Below, piece after piece: positions 30,827-44,600 of a DNA stretch of 64,000 nt. The stretch lies in the NCBI GenBank assembly GCA_035771165.1, contig JAWNZC010000232.1, positions 3,785,501-3,849,500 on the forward strand, written 5' to 3'. Position 1 is the stretch's first letter. The number at the start of each line of letters is the position of its first letter. This stretch comes from Paragorgia papillata (taxonomy: Eukaryota; Cnidaria; Anthozoa; Scleralcyonacea; Coralliidae). The position numbers and the translations under genes were made by a program. The notes beneath the pieces are model-generated. The model was not told the DNA's origin, did no database searches, and saw only the letters and a program-made list of their open reading frames with translations.

Positions 30827-31874
30827 GTACCATCTGCGAAGATATAAGGGAATTCTCGAACGATGCAAAACGAACGGCGACTTAGCGTCATCGGTCAGCC
30901 CTTACGATCTATCGTTTGCCAACAAGTTTATCGCCAATTTCTTGCTCATCAACGTGAAAGGCTCACGGCCGATGACATACCAGTACTTGACGCTAGAAAT
31001 GATCGAGACTGCGAAACAGAACGGTGGCTTTATTGACCAGCGTCAATTCAAAACCGCGGCAAAGCATGGCTTCGATTCGCTTATTTTGGATCGTACCGGT
31101 CTTCGAATCATCGACGATTTTGTCAAATACATCCGACCACGTTTGAAACCCAAGTGCGACTACCTGCTGGTTACTCGCAACGGCACGCAGTACGACAAGC
31201 TGTCCGACATGATATCGAAATTGGTCTACGACGCAATCGGCAAATACATTCATCCGACTAGACTTCGGCAGATCATCGAGACGGAAAGTGACAAATCGCT
31301 GTCACCTCAGGAGCGGCAAGTGGTGTCGGAAGACCAAAAGCACAGTTCGAGTGTTGCGCAGATCTACTACAAAAAGAAACGTTCACGCGAAGTGGCGACT
31401 AAAGCGCGGGATACTCTTCAGAAATTAGAACAAAACAAAAGAAGTGGAGTCGAGAAAGAACTGCGTAAAACGTTAAAACTATCTCAATCGGAATCGGAGG
31501 TCGAAACGTCGCAGAAAAGTCGTAAGGAATACAACAAATCACTTTTCACGTCGTCCGAATCATCACAGGAAGAGAAACCGACGGAAATACAATTTCCCAC
31601 AATCGGACGAAGTCCATCTCAGCTGTTCGCCACACCTTCGGAAACCTGCAGTTTCGTCTCAACACCGAATAACGAAAAACCAAAACGTTTGCGGTTTACC
31701 ACGCAAGAAGATTGCGCTCTAAAGCGAGGCATCGACAAACATGGGTTTGGCCAGTCGACAGCAATTTTACGAGATTCCGAGATTTCGTTTCCGGAAGGAC
31801 GAACTGCTGATTCTCTACAAAAGCGAGCCTTGTCAAAATCATTTAGCAAAACAACTGCGGGATTAAACAAATGA
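30827..31874 (+). pseudogene. tyrosine recombinase gene, 3' half (catalytic domain and Myb/SANT-like tail)
   Basis: In the frame that opens at ATG 30795, the full tyrosine-recombinase set is visible: Arg58 (KGSRPMT), Lys90, His153-x-x-Arg156 (HPTRLR), His183 and the nucleophile Tyr191 or Tyr192 (QIYYKKK). The enzyme class cuts and rejoins DNA through a phosphotyrosine link and would integrate or excise an element. A basic linker leads to a C-terminal Myb/SANT-like repeat (RLRFTTQEDCALKRGIDKHG...FPEGRTADSL). The usual central Trp of that repeat is Ser (codon TCG). The first ten codons of the open frame come from the inserted element. The gene converges on the helicase, 167 bp away. Relatives may be Crypton-type elements; not assigned. 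Confidence 0.8.
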
Positions 31875-32041
31875 TTGTTATTATTATTAAAAGTTATTAC
31901 ACGACAACTGCTTTTTGTGAGTTACTTTAATTACCATCTGTACACATTTTACCAGCGCACACACACACACACGCGAGCGCAAAAAAAAAAAAAAAAAAGA
32001 GAAAAACAAATTTATAAGTAATAGCATGTTTTTCTTTTCAG
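31875..32041. other. convergent intergenic region
   Basis: 167 bp separate the stops of the recombinase and helicase genes. A (CA)n and an A-run lie at 31962-32000. Both genes must end their transcripts here. Confidence 0.5.
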
Positions 32042-34987
32042 TTATTTTGGACGAAAAAAATCCTCGATTTTACTTTGGTTAATGGTTTTGCACAATTTCT
32101 TTCGCTTAGGAACAGGTTGACTTCGTGTGAATAAGCGGTCTCGGTTGTCGTCGTCATTAGCAGTTTTCCAAGTTCGGACCAGTGTTGGTTGACTGAGAAT
32201 GTCTTTTGTGATAGGATGCAAAGACTGGCTATGCGTTTTATTTTTATTGAAGGCTGGTGGCGGCATACGTTGCTGCGACACACGTTGCTGCGACGATTTT
32301 CGGGGCGGATCTGGTTGAGTCAAACCGCTTAAGCCGTCCTCGGGCTCGCTCTCGGAATGCGGGTGGCTTGAAGTGGAACGATCGAAAAGTAGCGGGAACG
32401 ACCAAAGATCCGTCACACTTGCGTTGTAACCAAAGTCCTTCAGCATCTTTGCGCGTTTTGCGATAGCCACTTTGCTTTTGACATCATACTTTTTGGAAGA
32501 ATGATATAACCACAGCTTGTCTACGGCAATCTCCCAAAGGGACTTGTACAATGCTGGATCGGTTTTCTCAAATTTCTCTTGGTTTTCGATGAAGTCACGC
32601 TCCGTTTTGTGCAGCCAAGGGTTGGCAAATGCTGCTTCCATTTCTTCTTCAATATTTTGCTTCCTATTTGCATTATCTTCTCGGATGATCTTCCACCGTC
32701 TCTCGTGAATTTTCTTCTTTAGGGCTTCCGGGATAGTTTCTTGGTCGTCGAACTCTTCGCATTCTTCAGCTGTTAACAGATTTCGCTTCACCATCCGTTC
32801 CTTGTATTCGCGTAGGCGTTTTTGCTTTTCTCGCAAGAGCTTATTTTTTATTCCGCTCAAATGCTTGAATCTCAACGACGTCTCGTGACACTTTTCCAAT
32901 TCTTCTTGTACTCGTGTTTCCACATCAACCACTGCTCGCTGCAATGAGGTTTGGGACGACGATCCAATCGAGTCACTCGTCGCCTCTTGACTTGGTCCAG
33001 CTGCGTCATCTTCGAAGGCTTCTTCGTATTCACTATCGGCGTCGTCGCTTTCGACAATCAATCTTACATTCAATTCGAACAACTCGTGTTCCTCGGCAGA
33101 TGTCAGTTTTTCATTCGCATCATCTTCATCCGTACCATTTTCGTGTTGAACATGACCTGCGTTGTTCATTGCCCAGATGATGCACTCTACGGGATGTTTT
33201 TTCAGCCAAGTAAAAGCTTCAGGTACTGGAGAAGGCAGTTTTTTTGAACTTGTATATCTGCGCAATCGGGTATCCATAGCGTCGTTGTCCACTGTACTAC
33301 CAAAATTCATGTCGGTTTGCGATGCGATAAGCATTGGGCATTTGTTGACAAATCCTTGGCATGTCTTGAACTTTGCGTCGTGAGCAGTCCAACCGCCTTG
33401 CGCTAGAATCTTCCAGTCGTCAAGATCCATCATTTTCACGTGAGCTTCGTCTAGAAATATAACTTCGCAATCATCGTTGATCATCGCTTTGTTGAATTCG
33501 CGCTGCTTGGTAATCTTTGCTATGCGTTTTGGATGGACAATACCTTGAATTGGACTGAACAAACTCGTCTTACCGCTGTTGGGTTCTCCAATAAGAAATG
33601 GTACTTTCTCCTTGTGCGTCTTTCCTCTGTGGTGTAGAAGGCGAAGGAAATCTTCACAGAATGACATGATATCTTCGGACGAAAGACTGTTCTCCAGCAC
33701 CTCTTGAAAGAACTTTGCTTCACAATTCTGCATGGTACCGTCGTAGGCGGAGAAGGCTCGTGGGCTTATCATTCCGATTTCCGCTTCTGGTATTGCGTTG
33801 CTTGTAATCTCTCTGTCTTTGAGGGACAAACAGCGACCGTCGCTTATTTCGATTAAGTTATAATCCACTCTGATTTGTCGTATGGCTTGACTGTCCCGAT
33901 TACTGAGTTTGTTGACCATGCGCTTCCCGTACTTGATAATTTTGGCTTTTAATACCGCGTTGCCTTCGAGTGTACCGATAAACTTCTCGACGTCACATTT
34001 CAATTGGTAGGTGAATTTAGCTCCGGGAATCAATCTATAAACATCTCCCTTGTAAAGGGCAAAATTCAACTTTTTCATGATTTTCTCGATGTCGTGAATA
34101 AGTATGACACATGGATCGGTAGTTATTTCGCTTCTTAGACAGGCTTCTTCTTCCGCGACAATTTCAGCAGGTATGCCAACTATATCGAGCTCGAGACCAG
34201 ACCGTGGAAGACTTTTTAACGCCGTTTCGATCTGCTTTGACGCTTTTGACACCATTGTGAATCTTACAACTTTTTCTACAGTTACAATCTCAGATGCTTG
34301 ACTTGTGGTTGGTTCGTCGTCTGTCACGTCCACGTAGGTTTGCTCGAAGCATCTTTGGCACGACTCGTTGACAAGTTCCTGCATGTAGGAAGAACTATGA
34401 TCTTTTAGTACTGTGAACAGAGCTCGAATGCATTTTTCTTCACTGCCTCTTCTAAACGATACCGTCTTTGCGTCGATCTCCACGTTGCATTTCAGTAGCG
34501 CCTTTCTCAGCGAAAGGTCTCGCACTGGTGCTCCACTTTTCGATGTAACTGCATTCCAATAACTTATTGCTGGATATCGCTTCTTCCGAACTGCCGATTC
34601 GTATACAGTTGTACTCTGCGACGAATTCGTTTCCGACAACAAAGACTGCTCTGACTCAACTGTTTCCTCGTTGTCTTCATTTGCTGACTTTTTATTTTTG
34701 TCGTCGAAAACAGAGATTGCTGAAAAGAAGAATACCACTTTTGGTATGTCGGCAACGCTCTTTTCGCATTCGTTTCGTTTCTCAGATATCATATCCCATG
34801 CCTTATATAAACCATCTTGACCACCAGCAACTCTCCATACACATTTCACTGTAAATACAGCTAAACCACGCTGTACGATCGGCGCTATATAACATCGCGC
34901 AGAGTTTTTAATGGCAATACTATTGAGCTGCCTTGCTGGCTCCGAAGCGTAGTTCCATCTTCTTTGTACCGACATGTTCCAATTCAA
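32042..34987 (-). CDS. superfamily 3 (AAA+) replicative helicase with C-terminal PIP box
   Basis: An intact frame of 981 residues. Walker A is GEPNSGKT (467-474), Walker B is VIFLDEA (509-515), a sensor-type strand reads MLIASQTD (552-559), and an arginine cluster RLRRY (574-578) follows, the order of superfamily 3 helicases of DNA viruses and some transposons. Residues about 690-810 are charged and predicted coiled coil. The last residues contain QSKIEDFF (971-978), matching the PCNA-binding consensus QxxIxxFF. It would unwind the element's DNA and recruit the host sliding clamp. A pyrimidine tract plus AG near residue 89 may be a splice acceptor, so the true N-terminus could differ. No HUH nickase motif is seen. 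Confidence 0.8.
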   Translation of the reverse strand: MNWNMSVQRRWNYASEPARQLNSIAIKNSARCYIAPIVQRGLAVFTVKCVWRVAGGQDGLYKAWDMISEKRNECEKSVADIPKVVFFFSAISVFDDKNKKSANEDNEETVESEQSLLSETNSSQSTTVYESAVRKKRYPAISYWNAVTSKSGAPVRDLSLRKALLKCNVEIDAKTVSFRRGSEEKCIRALFTVLKDHSSSYMQELVNESCQRCFEQTYVDVTDDEPTTSQASEIVTVEKVVRFTMVSKASKQIETALKSLPRSGLELDIVGIPAEIVAEEEACLRSEITTDPCVILIHDIEKIMKKLNFALYKGDVYRLIPGAKFTYQLKCDVEKFIGTLEGNAVLKAKIIKYGKRMVNKLSNRDSQAIRQIRVDYNLIEISDGRCLSLKDREITSNAIPEAEIGMISPRAFSAYDGTMQNCEAKFFQEVLENSLSSEDIMSFCEDFLRLLHHRGKTHKEKVPFLIGEPNSGKTSLFSPIQGIVHPKRIAKITKQREFNKAMINDDCEVIFLDEAHVKMMDLDDWKILAQGGWTAHDAKFKTCQGFVNKCPMLIASQTDMNFGSTVDNDAMDTRLRRYTSSKKLPSPVPEAFTWLKKHPVECIIWAMNNAGHVQHENGTDEDDANEKLTSAEEHELFELNVRLIVESDDADSEYEEAFEDDAAGPSQEATSDSIGSSSQTSLQRAVVDVETRVQEELEKCHETSLRFKHLSGIKNKLLREKQKRLREYKERMVKRNLLTAEECEEFDDQETIPEALKKKIHERRWKIIREDNANRKQNIEEEMEAAFANPWLHKTERDFIENQEKFEKTDPALYKSLWEIAVDKLWLYHSSKKYDVKSKVAIAKRAKMLKDFGYNASVTDLWSFPLLFDRSTSSHPHSESEPEDGLSGLTQPDPPRKSSQQRVSQQRMPPPAFNKNKTHSQSLHPITKDILSQPTLVRTWKTANDDDNRDRLFTRSQPVPKRKKLCKTINQSKIEDFFRPK
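32045..32080 (-). other. PIP-box codons at the helicase C-terminus
   Basis: These codons specify NQSKIEDFFRPK directly before the stop. Q971, I974, F977 and F978 occupy the four defining positions of a PCNA-interacting peptide, with a basic residue after it. Confidence 0.7.
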
Positions 34988-35080
34988 GGCTGTTCCCTTT
35001 CGAAGTTCATTTTTTTTTATACTTTTCGGGCGTTAATTATTCGTATTTTGAAACCTCCAGGTTTTAAACACCTATTATTC

Positions 35081-35482
35081 ACTCTGTTTCACTTATGGAA
35101 TTTTTTTACGGAGTTTCATAAATGTTTGACTAGAAGAACAAGCAATATTATGAATATTTTTGTATAATTGTCTCCCAAGTGATTAAATATAGTTGTTTTA
35201 GTTCATTGTCACGGTTATAATGATTTCTGCTGTCCGAGTTTACATAATTATGTTGTCACGGTTATAATGATTTCTGTTGTCCGGGTTTACATAATTATGT
35301 TCTTTTACATAATTAGGTAAACTTGGACAAAAGAAATCAGTATAACCGTGACAATGAACTAAAACAACTATATAATCACTTGGGAGACAGCTATAGTAAA
35401 CAAAAATATTCATAATATTGCTTGTTCTTCCAGTCAAACATTTATGAAAATCCGTGAAAAATTTCCATAAGTGAAACAGAGT
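35081..35482. repeat. ~400-bp hairpin (inverted arms of ~190 bp)
   Basis: ACTCTGTTTCACTTATGGAA at 35081 is matched by its complement ending at 35482, and the arms match inward to a loop near 35280. The left arm also has a direct repeat of about 43 bp (TTGTCACGGTTATAATGATTTC...) that occurs once in the right arm. It lies 94 bp upstream of the helicase ATG and 130 bp before the satellite. It may be a MITE or the end of the recombinase-helicase element. No clear target duplication. Confidence 0.7.
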
Positions 35483-35609
35483 CGATCGAACCCCAAACCG
35501 AATAGATATTTATAGATTTTGCCTGTGTTTTTTACTTGCACACATCCTCGAATTCGCCGAGGAAAATTTGACTACAAAGTTTTACATCAATAGCCCAATA
35601 CACCTATAC

Positions 35610-38600
35610 ACTAATACACTAACTACACTAAAACTACACTAAAACTACACTAACTACACTAACTACACTAAAACTACACTAGCTGCACTAACTTCACTAA
35701 CTACACTAAAACTACACTAACTACACTAAAACTACACTAACTACACTAAAACTACACTAAAACTGCACTAACTACACTAAAACTACACTAACTACACTAA
35801 AACCACACTAAAACTGCACTAACTACACAAAAACTACACTAACTACGCTAAAACTACACTAACTACACTAAAACTACACTAACTACACTAAAACTACACT
35901 AAAACTACACACTAAAACTACACTAACTACACTAAAACTACACTAACTACGCTAAAACTACACTAGCTGCACTAACTTCACTAACTACACTAAAACTACA
36001 CTAACTACACTAAAACTACACTAACTACACTAAAACTACACTAAAACTACACTAAAACTACACTAAAACTACACTAAAACTACACTAAAACTACACTAAA
36101 ACTACACTAAAACTACACTAAAACTACACTAAAACTACACTAACTACACTAAAACTACACTAACTACACTAAAGCTACACTAAAACTACACTAACTGCAC
36201 TAACTACACTAAAACTACACTAAAACTACACTAACTACACTAACTACACTAAAACTACACTAAAACTACACTAACTACACTAAAACTACACTAACTACAC
36301 TAACTACACTAAAACTAAACTAACTACACTAACTACACTAAAACTACACTAAAACTACACTAGAACTACACTACCTGCACTAACTACACTACAACTACAC
36401 TAACTACACTAAAACTACACTAAAACTACACTAAAACTACACTAACTACGCTAAAACTACACTAACTACACTAACTTCACTAACTACACTAAAACTAGAC
36501 TAAAACTAGACTAAAACTACACTAAAACTACACTAAAACTACACTAAAACTACACTAAAACTACACTAAAACTACACTAAAACTACACTAAAACTACACT
36601 AAAACTACACTAAAATTACACTAACTGCACTAACTACACTAAAACTACACTAAAACTACACTAGCTACACTAACTACACTAAAACTACACTAACTACACT
36701 AACTACACTAAAACTACACTAGCTGCACTAACTGCACTAACTACACTAAAACTACACCAACTACATTAAAACTACACTAAAACTACACTAAAACTACACT
36801 AACTGCACTAACTACACTAAAACTTCACTAAAACTACACTAACTACACTAACTACACTAACTACACTAAAACTACACTAAAACTACCCTAAAACTACACT
36901 AGAACTACACTACCTGCACTAACTACACTAAAACTACACTAAAACTACACTAAAACTACACTAAAACTACACTAACTACATTAAAACTACACTAAAACTA
37001 CACTAAAACTACACTAAAACTACACTAACTGCACTAACTACACTAAAACTTCACTAAAACTACACTAACTACACTAACTACACTAAAACTACACTAAAAC
37101 TACACTAAAACTACACTAAAACTACACTAGAACTACACTACCTGCACTAACTACACTAAAACTACACTAACTACACTAAAACTACACTAAAACTGCACTA
37201 ACTACACTAAAACTACACTAAAACTACATTATCTACACTAAAACTACACTAACTACACTAACTACACTAAAACTACACTAGCTGCACTAACTGCACTAAC
37301 TACACTAAAACAACACCAACTACATTAAAACAAAACTAAAACGACACTAAAACTACACTAACTGCACTAACTACACTAAAACTTCACTAAAACTAAACTA
37401 ACTACACTAACTACACTAAAACTACACTAACTACACTAAAACTACACTAAAACTACACTAAAATTACACTATAACTACACTACCTGCACTAACTACACTA
37501 CAACTACACTAACTACACTAAAACTACACTAAAACTGCACTAAAACTGCACTAACTACACTAAAACTACACTAAAACTACATTAACTACACTAAAACTAC
37601 ACTAACTACACTAACTACACTAAAACTACACTAGCTGCACTAACTGCACTAACTACACTAAAACTACACCAACTACATTAAAACTACACTAAAACTACAC
37701 TAAAACTACACTAACTGCACTAACTACACTAAAACTAGACTAAAACTAGACTAAAACTACACTAAAACTACACTAAAACTACACTAAAACTACACTAAAA
37801 CTACACTAAAACTACACTAAAACTACACTAAAACTACACTAAAACTACACTAAAATTACACTAACTGCACTAACTACACTAAAACTACACTAAAACTACA
37901 CTAGCTACACTAACTACACTAAAACTACACTAACTACACTAACTACACTAAAACTACACTAAAACTACACTAAAATTACACTATAACTACACTACCTGCA
38001 CTAAACTACACTACAACTACACTAAAACTACACTAAAACTACACTAAAACTCCACTAAACTACGCTAAAACTACACTAAAACTACACTAACTACACTAAA
38101 ACTACACTAACTACACTAAAACTACACTAAAACTACACTAACTACACTAAAACTACACTAAATACATTAAAACTACCCTAAAACTACACTAAAACTACAC
38201 TAACTGCACTAACTACACTAAAACTACACTAAAACTACACTAACTACACTAACTACACTAACTACACTAAAACTACACTAAAACTACACTAACTACACTA
38301 AAACTACACTAACTACACTAACTACACTAAAACTACACTAACTACACTAAAACTACACTAAAACTACACTAAAACTACACTAACTACACTAACTACGCTA
38401 AAACTACACTAACTACACTAACTTCACTAACTACACTAAAACTACACTAAAACTACACTAAAACTACACTAAAACTACACTAAAACTACACTAACTACGC
38501 TAAAACTACACTAACTACACTAACTACACTAAAACTACACTAAAACTACACTAAAACTACACTAAAACTACACTAAAACTACACTAAAACTACACTAAAA

Positions 38601-41600
38601 CTACACTAAAACTACACTAACTACACTAAAACTACACTAAAACTACACTAAAACTACACTAACTACACTAACTACACTAAAACTACACTAAAACTACACT
38701 AACTACACTAAAACTACACTAAAACTACACTAACTACGCTAAAACTACACTAACTACACTAACTACACTAAAACTACACTAACTACACTAAAACTACACT
38801 AAAACTACACTAAAACTACACTAAAACTACACTAAAACTACACTAACTACACTAAAACTACACTAACTACACTAAAACTACACTAAAACTAACTACACTA
38901 ACTACACTAACTACACTAAAACTACACTAAAACTACACTAAAACTACACTAAACTACACTAAAACTACACTAAAACTACACTAAAACTACACTAAAACTA
39001 CACTAAAACTACACTAACTACACTAACTACACTAAAACTACACTAACTACACTAACTACACTAACTACACTAAAACTACACACTAAAACTACACTAACTA
39101 CACTAAAACTACACTAAAACTAAAACTACACTAACTACACTAACTACACTAAAACTACACTAAAACTACACTAAAACTACACTAAAACTACACTAAAACT
39201 ACACTAAAACTACACTAAAACTACACTAACTACACTAAAACTACACTAAAACTACACTAACTACGCTAAAACTACACTAACTACACTAACTTCATTAACT
39301 ACACTAAAACTACACTAAAACTACACTAAAACTACACTAACTACACTAAAACTACACTAAAACTACACTAAAACTACACTAAAACTACACTAAAACTACA
39401 CTAACTACACTAAAACTACACTAACTACGCTAAAACTACACTAGCTGCACTAACTTCACTAACTACACTAAAACTACACTAACTACACTAAAACTACACT
39501 AACTACACTAAAACTACACTAAAACTACACTAAAACTACACTAAAACTACACTAAAACTACACTAAAACTACACTAAAACTACACTAAAACTACACTAAC
39601 TACACTAAAACTACACTAACTACACTAAAGCTACACTAAAACTACACTAACTGCACTAACTACACTAAAACTACACTAAAACTACACTAAAACTACACTA
39701 AAACTACACTAAAACTACACTAAAACTACACTAACTACACTAAAACTACACTAACTACACTAAAGCTACACTAAAACTACACTAACTGCACTAACTACAC
39801 TAAAACTACACTAAAACTACACTAACTACACTAACTACACTAAAACTACACTAAAACTACACTAACTACGCTAAAACTACACTAACTACACTAACTACAC
39901 TAAAACTACACTAGCTGCACTAACTGCACTAACTACACTAAAACTACACCAACTACATTAAAACTACACTAAAACTACACTAAAACTACACTAACTGCAC
40001 TAACTACACTAAAACTTCACTAAAACTACACTAACTACACTAACTACACTAAAACTACACTAAAACTACCCTAAAACTACACTAGAACTACACTACCTGC
40101 ACTAACTACACTAAAACTACACTAAAACTACACTAACTACACTAAAACTACACTAACTACACTAACTACACTAAAACTACACTAACTACACTAAAACTAC
40201 ACTAAAACTACACTAAAACTACACTAACTACACTAACTACGCTAAAACTACACTAACTACACTAACTTCACTAACTACACTAAAACTACACTAAAACTAC
40301 ACTAAAACTACACTAAAACTACACTAACTACACTAAAACTACACTAACTACACTAAAACTACACTAAAACTGCACTAACTACACTAAAACTACACTAACT
40401 ACGCTAAAACTACACCAACTACACTAACTACACTAAAACTACACTAAAACTACACTAAAACTACACTAAAACTACACTAAAACTACACTAAAACTACACT
40501 AACTACACTAAAACTACACTAACTACGCTAAAACTACACTAACTACACTAACTACACTAAAACTACACTAAAACTACACTAAAACTACACTAAAACTACA
40601 CTAAAACTACACTAAAACTACACTAAAACTACACTAAAACTACACTAAAACTACACTAAAACTACACTAAAACTACACTAAAACTACACTAACTACACTA
40701 AAACTACACTAACTACACTAAAGCTACACTAAAACTACACTAACTGCACTAACTACACTAAAACTACACTAAAACTACACTAACTACACTAACTACACTA
40801 AAACTACACTAAAACTACACTAACTACACTAAAACTACACTAACTACACTAACTACACTAAAACTAAACTAACTACACTAACTACACTAAAACTACACTA
40901 AAACTACACTAGAACTACACTACCTGCACTAACTACACTACAACTACACTAACTACACTAAAACTACACTAAAACTACACTAAAACTACACTAAAACTAC
41001 ACTAACTACGCTAAAACTACACTAACTACACTAACTTCACTAACTACACTAAAACTAGACTAAAACTAGACTAAAACTACACTAAAACTACACTAAAACT
41101 ACACTAAAACTACACTAAAACTACACTAAAACTACACTAAAACTACACTAAAACTACACTAAAACTACACTAAAACTACACTAAAATTACACTAACTGCA
41201 CTAACTACACTAAAACTACACTAAAACTACACTAGCTACACTAACTACACTAAAACTACACTAACTACACTAACTACACTAAAACTACACTAAAACTACA
41301 CTAAAATTACACTATAACTACACTACCTGCACTAACTACACTACAACTACACTAACTACACTAAAACTACACTAAAACTACACTAACTACGCTAAAACTA
41401 CACTAAAACTACACTAACTACACTAAAACTACACTAACTACACTAAAACTACACTAGCTACACTAACTGCACTAACCACACTAAAACTACACTAAATACA
41501 TTAAAACTACCCTAAAACTACACTAAAACTACACTAACTGCACTAACTACACTAAAACGTCACTAAAACTACACTAACTACACTAACTACACTAACTACA

Positions 41601-44600
41601 CTAAAACTACACTAAAACTACACTAACTACACTAAAACTACACTAACTACACTAACTACACTAAAACTACACTAACTACACTAAAACTACACTAAAACTA
41701 CACTAAAACTACACTAACTACACTAACTACGCTAAAACTACACTAACTACACTAACTTCACTAACTACACTAAAACTACACTAAAACTACACTAAAACTA
41801 CACTAAAACTACACTAACTACACTAAAACTACACTAACTACACTAAAACTACACTAAAACTGCACTAACTACACTAAAACTACACTAAAACTACACTAAA
41901 ACTACACTAAAACTACACTAACTACACTAAAACTACACTAACTACACTAAAACTACACTAAAACTGCACTAAAACTACACTAAAACTACACTAAAACTAC
42001 ACTAAAACTACACTAACTACACTAAAACTACACTAACTACGCTAAAACTACACTAACTACACTAACTACACTAAAACTACACTAAAACTACACTAAAACT
42101 ACACTAAAACTACACTAAAACTACACTAAAACTACACTAAAACTACACTAAAACTACACTAAAACTACACTAAAACTACACTAAAACTACACTAAAACTA
42201 CACTAAAACTACACTAACTACACTAAAACTACACTAACTACACTAAAGCTACACTAAAACTACACTAACTGCACTAACTACACTAAAACTACACTAAAAC
42301 TACACTAACTACACTAACTACACTAAAACTACACTAAAACTACACTAAACTACACTAAAACTACACTAACTACACTAACTACACTAAAACTAAACTAACT
42401 ACACTAACTACACTAAAACTACACTAAAACTACACTAGAACTACACTACCTGCACTAACTACACTACAACTACACTAACTACACTAAAACTACACTAAAA
42501 CTACACTAAAACTACACTAACTACGCTAAAACTACACTAACTACACTAACTTCACTAACTACACTAAAACTAGACTAAAACTAGACTAAAACTACACTAA
42601 AACTACACTAAAACTACACTAAAACTACACTAAAACTACACTAAAACTACACTAAAACTACACTAAAACTACACTAAAACTACACTAAAATTACACTAAC
42701 TGCACTAACTACACTAAAACTACACTAAAACTACACTAGCTACACTAACTACACTAAAACTACACTAACTACACTAACTACACTAAAACTACACTAAAAC
42801 TACACTAAAATTACACTATAACTACACTACCTGCACTAACTACACTACAACTACACTAACTACACTAAAACTACACTAAAACTACACTAACTACGCTAAA
42901 ACTACACTAAAACTACACTAACTACACTAAAACTACACTAACTACACTAAAACTACACTAGCTACACTAACTGCACTAACTACACTAAAACTACACTAAA
43001 TACATTAAAACTACCCTAAAACTACACTAAAACTACACTAACTGCACTAACTACACTAAAACGTCACTAAAACTACACTAACTACACTAACTACACTAAC
43101 TACACTAAAACTACACTAAAACTACACTAACTACACTAAAACTACACCAACTACACTAACTACACTAAAACTACACTAAAACTACACTAAAACTACACTA
43201 AAACTACACTAAAACTACACTAAAACTACACTAACTACACTAAAACTACACTAACTACGCTAAAACTACACTAACTACACTAAAACTACACTAAAACTAC
43301 ACTAAAACTACACTAAAACTACACTAAAACTACACTAAAACTACACTAAAACTACACTAACTACACTAAAACTACACTAACTACACTAAAACTACACTAA
43401 CTACACTAAAACTACACTAAAACTGCACTAACTACACTAAAACTACACTAAAACTACACTAACTACACTAAAACTACACTAACTACACTAACTACACTAA
43501 AACTACTCTAAAACTACACTAACTACGCTAAAACTACACTAACTACACTAAAACTACACTAAAACTACACTAACTACACTAAAACTACACTAACTACGCT
43601 AAAACTACACTAACTACACTAACTTCACTAACTACACTAAAACTACACTAAAACTACACTAAAACTACACTAAAACTACACTAAAACTACACTAAAACTA
43701 CACTAAAACTACACTAAAACTACACTAAAACTACACTAACTACACTAACTACGCTAAAACTACACCAACTACACTAACTACACTAAAACTACACTAAAAC
43801 TACACTAAAACTACACTAAAACTACACTAAAACTACACTAAAACTACACTAAAACTACACTAAAACTACACTAAAACTACACTAAAACTACACTAACTAC
43901 ACTAACTACACTAAAACTACACTAAAACTACACTAAAACTACACTAACTACGCTAAAACTACACTAACTACTCTAACTTCACTAACTACACTAAAACTAC
44001 ACTAAAACTACACTAAAACTACACTAAAACTGAACTAACTACACTAAAACTACACTAACTACACTAAAACTACACTAACTGCACTAACTACACTAAAACT
44101 ACACTAAAACTACACTAGAACTACACTACCCGCACTAACTGCACTACAACTACACTAACTACACTAAAACTACACTAAAACTACACTAAAACTACACTAA
44201 AACTACACTAAAACTACACTAAAACTACACTAAAACTACACTAACTACACTAAAACTACACTAACTACACTAAAACTACACTAAAACTGCACTAACTACA
44301 CTAAAACTACACTAAAACTACACTAACTACACTAAAACTACACTAACTGCTCTAACTACACTAAAACTACACTAAAACTACACTAACTACACTAACTACA
44401 CTAAAACTACACTAAAACTACACTAACTACACTAACTACACTAAAACTACACTAAAACTACACTAGAACTACACTACCCGCACTAACTGCACTACAACTA
44501 CACTAACTACACTAAAACTACAATAAAAGTACACTAAAACTACACTAACTACACTAAAACTACACTAACTACGCTAAAACTACACTAACTACACTAACTT

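Noticed and set aside
32042..34987. Parvovirus-type NS1 endogenous copy
   Set aside because: The helicase core is superfamily 3, but no HUH nickase motif or capsid gene is present and the partner is a tyrosine recombinase.
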